17,924 nt of DNA from Firmicutes bacterium UBA1768 (GTDB taxonomy: Bacteria; Bacillota; Clostridia; Peptostreptococcales; Anaerovoracaceae). The position numbers were made by a program, and so were the translations under genes. The notes under the pieces are model-generated. The model made no database searches. It saw only the letters and a program-made list of their open reading frames with translations, and was not told the origin of the DNA. The DNA lies in NCBI GenBank assembly GCA_002315335.1, contig DCGW01000030.1, forward strand, positions 1 through 17,924. The letters run 5' to 3'. Shown here piece by piece: positions 13,443-17,924 of this stretch. How positions within the stretch are numbered: position 1 is the first letter of the stretch; every line of letters starts with the position of its first letter.

Positions 13443-13473
13443 AGTATACGATACCCCCCCCGAAAAATGTCAA
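13443..13473 (-). promoter_or_regulatory. Candidate promoter of the peptide genes with a G8 spacer tract
   Basis: On the minus strand there is a perfect TTGACA (13473-13468) that includes the helicase TGA stop codon, a 19-base spacer (TTTTTC, eight G, TATCG) and TATACT (13448-13443). The spacer is two bases longer than the optimum. A change in the number of G would alter promoter strength. Confidence 0.5.
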
Positions 13474-15200
13474 GAGCCAATTTCCCGCACAAAACGCGAC
13501 TTCTCAGCCTTCCCATAGTAAGCTGATTTTACGGTAAGAACCTCGCATTCTTCAATTGCCCTCGTTACTGCAACATAGAAGAGTCTTACCTCTTCTTCGT
13601 ATTCATCGAAGTTCTCTTCATCCTTTTCACAGGCAGGAAAAAGACCTTCGTTTACATCTATTATGTAAACCTTGTCAAACTCGAGTCCCTTTGAGCCGTG
13701 GCAGGTGAGCAGAGATACATGCTTCCCTGCCCTGCCCTCTGCGCAGATTTTATTTATCTTATCAATATCGTCAATAAGACTTTCTATACCTTCGCTCTCC
13801 GCCGCAACAGACTCCAGAATATTAAGCCTGGTGTAAATCCCATTCATGTGAATTCCTTCACCACAGCTTCCGACCAGGAATTTATCATAATGCATTTCAT
13901 CAACAATAAAACGAACCGCCTCAAGGCTGTTTAAATCCCCTATGCGATGAATTCTGTTTTCGTTCTGTCTCTCAAGAAATCGCATAACCTCTGCTGTCAT
14001 TTCAACATTTCTTTGCCCCGTTCCGACCTTCAAAATAGAAATAATATCCATAATCGGACTTCCATCAAAGAAGTCATTTTTACCGGCCTTTATGCTGAAA
14101 TCAATTCCATTTTTTCCCATATAACAAGCTACCGAAACAAGCGAAAAATTATTTCTGCTGAGAACCGCTGCAGTATCATACTTTGAACAATCTTTAGCTA
14201 TATATGCATTCCGCTCCCTGATACTCTTGAAACCTCTGACCTCAAGACTCCCTTCCCGGTTTTTAACACCCCTCAGATTTTTATGATAGCGATTTTTATT
14301 CTGCGAAATAAACTCCTCGGCCTGCCTGAGAATTGCATCACAGCTCCTGTAATTAGTTTCCAGCTTAATTATATTCTCCTCACCCCATTTCTCCTGAAAC
14401 TCAAAAAATGACCGAGGATAGGCTCCTCTGAAGCCATATATGCACTGGTCCTCATCTCCAACCATAAACAGATTGTTGGTTTTTGACGATAAAACCTGCA
14501 TTATTCTGTTTTGTATCAGAGAATTGTCCTGCGCCTCATCAACATTGAAATATCTGTACCTTTCCTGAAAAGCACTTAAAACCGCAGGAACCTCATTTAA
14601 TATCTGCAGCGCAAATATCATCATATCATCAAAGTCCATAAGCCTGTGACTCTTTTTATATTCTTCATAAGCCTTAAAAACACCAGCAAAATCAACCTTT
14701 CCAATAGCGATTGAACCATTCCTTTCCTCATCGTACATAAGATTTTTTGCCTTGTTAATCTGAGCCAGAACCTCTCTAAGCAGATCATCGCTGCAAGAGG
14801 TTTTAAGCTGACTCTCAACAATTTTCCTTATTACGACCTCAGGCCCGTTCAATATGCTGTGAGGTTTTTTATGGTAAAGCCTGCAGTAATACTTTATTAT
14901 TTTAAGCGACATAGAATGTACCGTCCTGAACTCCGGTTTATCTCCGATATTTCCAAATTTAGCCTCAAACCTCGCAGTCATGGAGCGGGCAGCTTCAACA
15001 CTGAAGGTAACAGTCAGTATCTCCGAGGCCTTAATTCCTGCGCAAAGTATCATATAGCCGATTCTTGCCACAATTACAGTGGTTTTCCCGGAACCCGGCA
15101 CCGAAATCATCAGCGTAGGGCCTTCGGTTTTTCGTACAGCCATCATCTGCTCATCATTAAGCTTTATGTCAAATTTTTCACAGAATTCTTCATATTTCAT
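13470..15200 (-). CDS. UvrD/Rep/PcrA-type superfamily 1 DNA helicase (compact)
   Basis: This 576-residue ATP-dependent 3'-5' DNA helicase of superfamily 1A shows all core motifs. Motif Q is LNDEQMMAV, motif I is VPGSGKTT (about 34-41), motif Ia is TVTFSVEAA, motif II is VDEAQD (about 220-225), motif III is GDEDQCIYGFRGA (about 248-260), motif IV is LETNYRS (about 280-286), motif V is CHGSKGLEF (about 500-508), and motif VI is VRLFYVAVTRA (about 538-548). It is shorter than typical UvrD/PcrA (about 720), mainly from a reduced 2B region and lack of the C-terminal tail. The start is set at ATG 15200 because GGGGG lies 8 bases upstream; the GTG just before it (15203) is the alternative. It is likely a repair or replication-accessory helicase. 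The gene diverges from the sulfatase gene. Confidence 0.94.
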   Translation of the reverse strand: MKYEEFCEKFDIKLNDEQMMAVRKTEGPTLMISVPGSGKTTVIVARIGYMILCAGIKASEILTVTFSVEAARSMTARFEAKFGNIGDKPEFRTVHSMSLKIIKYYCRLYHKKPHSILNGPEVVIRKIVESQLKTSCSDDLLREVLAQINKAKNLMYDEERNGSIAIGKVDFAGVFKAYEEYKKSHRLMDFDDMMIFALQILNEVPAVLSAFQERYRYFNVDEAQDNSLIQNRIMQVLSSKTNNLFMVGDEDQCIYGFRGAYPRSFFEFQEKWGEENIIKLETNYRSCDAILRQAEEFISQNKNRYHKNLRGVKNREGSLEVRGFKSIRERNAYIAKDCSKYDTAAVLSRNNFSLVSVACYMGKNGIDFSIKAGKNDFFDGSPIMDIISILKVGTGQRNVEMTAEVMRFLERQNENRIHRIGDLNSLEAVRFIVDEMHYDKFLVGSCGEGIHMNGIYTRLNILESVAAESEGIESLIDDIDKINKICAEGRAGKHVSLLTCHGSKGLEFDKVYIIDVNEGLFPACEKDEENFDEYEEEVRLFYVAVTRAIEECEVLTVKSAYYGKAEKSRFVREIGS

Positions 15201-15248
15201 CACAATAACCCCCTATACAAAAATGGTAAAAATGAATATAATTATGTT

Positions 15249-15277
15249 TTGGTAAATTAAATAATTCTTATTAAAAT
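15249..15277 (+). promoter_or_regulatory. Candidate promoter of the LtaS-family gene
   Basis: TTGGTA (15249-15254), a 17-base spacer and TAAAAT (15272-15277) give a predicted start near 15284, about 34 bases before the ATG. Hexamer matches are 4/6 and 5/6. The whole divergent gap (15204-15317) is very AT-rich. Confidence 0.4.
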
Positions 15278-15317
15278 TTTTAAAATACCATAATCAATTT
15301 ATTCAGGAGAATTAACA

Positions 15318-17348
15318 ATGCAGGGAAATCGTTCACAAATAAAAGAGTTTTTCAATGTGTCTCATCCCAACTTCTTTGTATTCTATATTGTATTGGTTTT
15401 AATAGAGATAATATTCAGAGCTATGTCGGTCAGGCCCTTTTTGGGCTTAGGCATTTTTTACATTTTTGTCTTTGCCCTACCATCGGCTCTGTTCTTTTCA
15501 ATTGTAACCACTGCTTTTAAGCCTAAGCTTCGATATATAGCTCACTTTATTATCCAGACAATAATTATTTTATTTTATATATCGCAGGTAGTATATTTTG
15601 AGATATTCGGCATAACCTACACCTTTTTCTCGGCAATAAAAGGCGGCGGAGAAGCAATAGAAGACTTTACTTCTACAATATTCACCGGTATTGCTGATGG
15701 TATAATATGGATTATCCTGCTTTCTCTGACCGGTATAGCAGGAATGGTTTTTCTCCATATAATTCAAAAGTGTCACTGCGATAGCTGCGACAATACACGA
15801 TGCTATGTCTGTGCAAAAACATATAAGCCAAAACCTTCAGCCCTCCTGACCATAACCGGAATACTGCTTTTGCTTGAATTTTCGGCTTTTTTGACCCTGT
15901 TTGTTGGCGGCACAGAGGTTCTTTCGCCCTTCGACTCTTATATGAATTCTGATGTGAGCAACGAAATTAGTGTTTCAAACCTCGGCATGGCTACCACCTT
16001 CAGAATAGATATACAGAGAAATACCGTCGGATGGCCGGACAGGGACGAAAAAATGGTTATTCCGGTCGAAAAAACCTCAGATAATCAGGAACCCGAAAAC
16101 GAATACGAGCCCAATATTATGGACCTTGATTTTGAAGCTATGTCAGAGTCGACGACCAATGAAGAGTGGAAGTCACTTGACTCTTATTTTGCAGAAGCTG
16201 AGCCCACATATAAGAATGAATACACCGGTATTTATGAAGGCTATAACCTGATTTTTATAACGGCCGAGTCGCTTTCGCCTTTTGCAATAGACAAAGACCT
16301 CACCCCTACCCTATATAAAATGTATAAGGAAGGCTATCAATTTACCAATTTTTATGACCCCATATGGGGTGTATCCACACTTGATGGTGAATATGTCAAT
16401 CTCGAGAGTCTTATCCCGAAGTCAGGCTGCTGGTCGCTGAGCGAGTCTGCAGAGAACTCACTGCCATTCACACTCGGAAATCAGTTTAAGAGCCTTGGCT
16501 ACACTACTCAGGCCTGGCATGACCATACATATTCCTATTATAACCGAGATAAATCTCACCCCAAGCTTGGCTACACCTATAAAGGCCTGGGTAATGGACT
16601 TAACATTAGAAAAACCTGGCCTGAGTCTGACCTTGATATGATGAAGGCGACTGTGGATAGTTATATTAACAAGGAACACTTCCATATTTATTATCTTACA
16701 GTCAGCGGCCACCTTGAATACAATTTTGATGGTAACCTTATGGCGAGAAAGCACAGGGACGAGGTAGCCGACCTGCCGTATTCAGATGCCTGCAAGGCGT
16801 ATATTGCCTGCAATATCGAGTTTGACTTAGCCATGGAATATCTCCTTAACAGGCTGGAAGAAGCCGAACTCCTCGATAAAACTGTAATTGCCATTTGTCC
16901 TGACCACTATCCTTATGGACTGAAGGCTAATAATATCAGCGAATTTACAGGGCACGACGTGGATACTGAATTTGAAATGTACAAATCCTGTTTTCTTCTC
17001 TACACAGGAAGTATGAAAGAGCCGGTCAAGATAAACAAGCTATGTTCAGCAATGGATGTTCTGCCTACGCTTTCAAACCTCTTTGGACTTGAATATGACT
17101 CAAGACTGATGATGGGACACGATATTTTCAGCACTGCAGAGCCGATTGTGGTTTTCCAGAACAGAAACTGGATTACCGAAAAAGGAAAATACATTGCATC
17201 AACCGGAAAATTTACCGCTTTTGATAAAGATCCAAAGGACGTAGATTCTTATGTTAATGGCTTAAATAAAGAAGTCAGCTCTATGTTTACAGTATCGGAC
17301 AAAATACTGACAAGCAATTATTATTCCCATATCAAGTCAGAAAAATAG
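15318..17348 (+). CDS. LtaS-family membrane sulfatase (lipoteichoic acid synthase-like / phosphoglycerol transferase)
   Basis: This 676-residue protein has about five N-terminal membrane segments (about 18-35, 45-66, 74-96, 125-149, 174-197) and an extracellular alkaline-phosphatase-fold domain (about 305-610). Metal and catalytic residues expected for LtaS are visible: Glu317 in ITAESL, Thr354 in GVSTLDGEY as nucleophile, His465 in VSGHLEY, and Asp529-His530 in CPDHYPYG. In LtaS enzymes such residues transfer glycerol-phosphate from phosphatidylglycerol. An acidic linker (about 240-300) joins the two halves. The loop between the fourth and fifth membrane segments holds an unusual Cys cluster (152, 154, 157, 162, 165). 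CAGGAG precedes ATG 15318. It is a single-gene unit with its own terminator. Whether it makes lipoteichoic acid or modifies another envelope polymer cannot be told from sequence. Confidence 0.9.
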   Translation: MQGNRSQIKEFFNVSHPNFFVFYIVLVLIEIIFRAMSVRPFLGLGIFYIFVFALPSALFFSIVTTAFKPKLRYIAHFIIQTIIILFYISQVVYFEIFGITYTFFSAIKGGGEAIEDFTSTIFTGIADGIIWIILLSLTGIAGMVFLHIIQKCHCDSCDNTRCYVCAKTYKPKPSALLTITGILLLLEFSAFLTLFVGGTEVLSPFDSYMNSDVSNEISVSNLGMATTFRIDIQRNTVGWPDRDEKMVIPVEKTSDNQEPENEYEPNIMDLDFEAMSESTTNEEWKSLDSYFAEAEPTYKNEYTGIYEGYNLIFITAESLSPFAIDKDLTPTLYKMYKEGYQFTNFYDPIWGVSTLDGEYVNLESLIPKSGCWSLSESAENSLPFTLGNQFKSLGYTTQAWHDHTYSYYNRDKSHPKLGYTYKGLGNGLNIRKTWPESDLDMMKATVDSYINKEHFHIYYLTVSGHLEYNFDGNLMARKHRDEVADLPYSDACKAYIACNIEFDLAMEYLLNRLEEAELLDKTVIAICPDHYPYGLKANNISEFTGHDVDTEFEMYKSCFLLYTGSMKEPVKINKLCSAMDVLPTLSNLFGLEYDSRLMMGHDIFSTAEPIVVFQNRNWITEKGKYIASTGKFTAFDKDPKDVDSYVNGLNKEVSSMFTVSDKILTSNYYSHIKSEK

Positions 17349-17378
17349 CAAAAATGGAAATCACTCCAAAAACCACTT

Positions 17379-17408
17379 CAGGGACGGAAATTATTCCGTC
17401 CCTGTTTT
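17379..17408 (+). terminator. Intrinsic terminator after the LtaS-family gene
   Basis: A perfect 11-bp stem CAGGGACGGAA/TTCCGTCCCTG (17379-17389 with 17394-17404) has an ATTA loop followed by TTTT. On the minus strand it also lies downstream of the convergent symporter gene, so it may serve both. Confidence 0.88.
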
Positions 17409-17492
17409 GCTGTGCAATTAAAGTCTGATTTTCTTATTCAATTGTTTACCATAATTTAATTATCGTCAACATTTCATTGTTTGCAATATTAC

Positions 17493-17924
17493 TTAGAAAC
17501 ACTTCTCGATAATATCAGCATCAAGCGGATGCTTTTTAGCTGTGAGGCTTCCGATGAGGAAGTAAAGTATTCCGCCTCCTAAGAGCCCCCATACTACCGC
17601 ATTAATTCCTAACAAGGTTACATTGTAGTAGCAGAATATGTATATTGCAGCAGCCCCAAGCGAGGAAGCAACCGCAGCCTGCTTTGTCCCCTTCTTCCAG
17701 AAAAGACCGCCGACGAGAGGCCAGAAGAACGAACATTCCAGACCACCCATTGCAAAGAGGTTGAGGAAGAAGATGATGTCGGGAGGATCAAGAGTTAATA
17801 TGCAGGTGATAATTCCTATCGCTGCAGTGAGAATAACGCTTGCCTTCTTTACATTTTTATTATAACGGGCAATTTTCTTAGGATCATCCTTGACAACATA
17901 GTTTCTCCAAAGATCCTTAACTTT
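17493..17924 (-). CDS. Sodium:solute symporter family protein, PanF-like (C-terminal part; cut by window edge)
   Basis: The minus-strand frame is open to the last base of the window, so only the C-terminal 143 residues are seen, beginning KVKDLWRNYVVKDDPKKI. Hydrophobic segments follow at about 29-40, 46-68, 77-92 and 97-118 of this part. The segments PPDIIFFLNLFAMGGLE and FFWPLVGGLFWKKGTKQAA match the SSS family (PF00474), and the FAMGGLE/FFWPL order resembles the sodium/pantothenate symporter PanF. The end, about 25 polar residues, is cytoplasmic. An ATG at 17750 lies inside the conserved FAMGGLE and is not the true start. Family is firm; pantothenate as substrate is a guess until the rest of the gene is seen. 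It converges on the LtaS-family gene. Confidence 0.82.
   Translation of the reverse strand, partial: KVKDLWRNYVVKDDPKKIARYNKNVKKASVILTAAIGIITCILTLDPPDIIFFLNLFAMGGLECSFFWPLVGGLFWKKGTKQAAVASSLGAAAIYIFCYYNVTLLGINAVVWGLLGGGILYFLIGSLTAKKHPLDADIIEKCF

Noticed and set aside
1-17924. CRISPR array, tRNA or rRNA
   Set aside because: No regularly spaced repeats and no tRNA or rRNA signature seen by eye on either strand; a tool scan was not possible.

Overview
The window looks like chromosomal DNA of a low-GC Gram-positive anaerobe of the Clostridia/Eubacteriales. Supporting signs are an IreB (UPF0297) protein, an LtaS-type sulfatase, an ECF-type transporter, strong AGGAG-type ribosome binding sites, moderately AT-rich DNA and a miaA-linked PF06838 PLP enzyme. 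No phage, transposon, CRISPR array, tRNA or rRNA is visible.

Region 1 (1-6501, all +). The 3' part of miaA is followed closely by a tyrosine recombinase and a methionine gamma-lyase-like PLP enzyme. A good sigma-A-type promoter at 3448-3476, with a perfect palindrome just upstream, starts a second unit: ridA, a class III CoA-transferase, a TIGR04076-type small protein, ireB, a cupin and ruvX. The cupin sits between ireB and ruvX, which are usually adjacent. The unit ends at a 19-bp-stem terminator.

Region 2 (6502-10705, +). A 48-bp terminator-like element occurs twice, 156 bp apart. It is followed by a cobalamin riboswitch and then by a lipoprotein with a transcobalamin-like C-terminal (DUF4430) domain, an EcfT, and one 709-residue protein that fuses two ECF ATPases to an S-component-like membrane domain. 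The simplest reading is a self-contained, B12-repressed corrinoid uptake system: lipoprotein captures, S-domain binds, T couples, A-A' powers.

Region 3 (10706-11230). A gene-free, convergent intergenic stretch holds five DnaA-box-like 9-mers, a 12-bp palindrome, a strong 17-bp hairpin and degenerate T-rich repeats.

Region 4 (11170-15200, all -). It holds a secreted ComEC-like metallo-beta-lactamase-fold protein with an N-terminal stalk-like domain and a C-terminal Ada-like Cys cluster, two small paralogous peptide genes with double-glycine-type leaders, and a compact UvrD/Rep-family helicase. A candidate promoter for the peptide genes starts on the helicase stop codon and carries eight consecutive G in its 19-nt spacer, a possible phase-variation tract.

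Region 5 (15249-17924). A membrane LtaS-family sulfatase with a Cys-rich cytoplasmic or linker loop (+) is followed by a terminator and the 3' end of a sodium:solute symporter, PanF-like (-), cut by the window edge.

The most interesting items are the B12-switched lipoprotein/ECF module with its A-A'-S fusion and the small leader-peptide pair behind the poly-G promoter.
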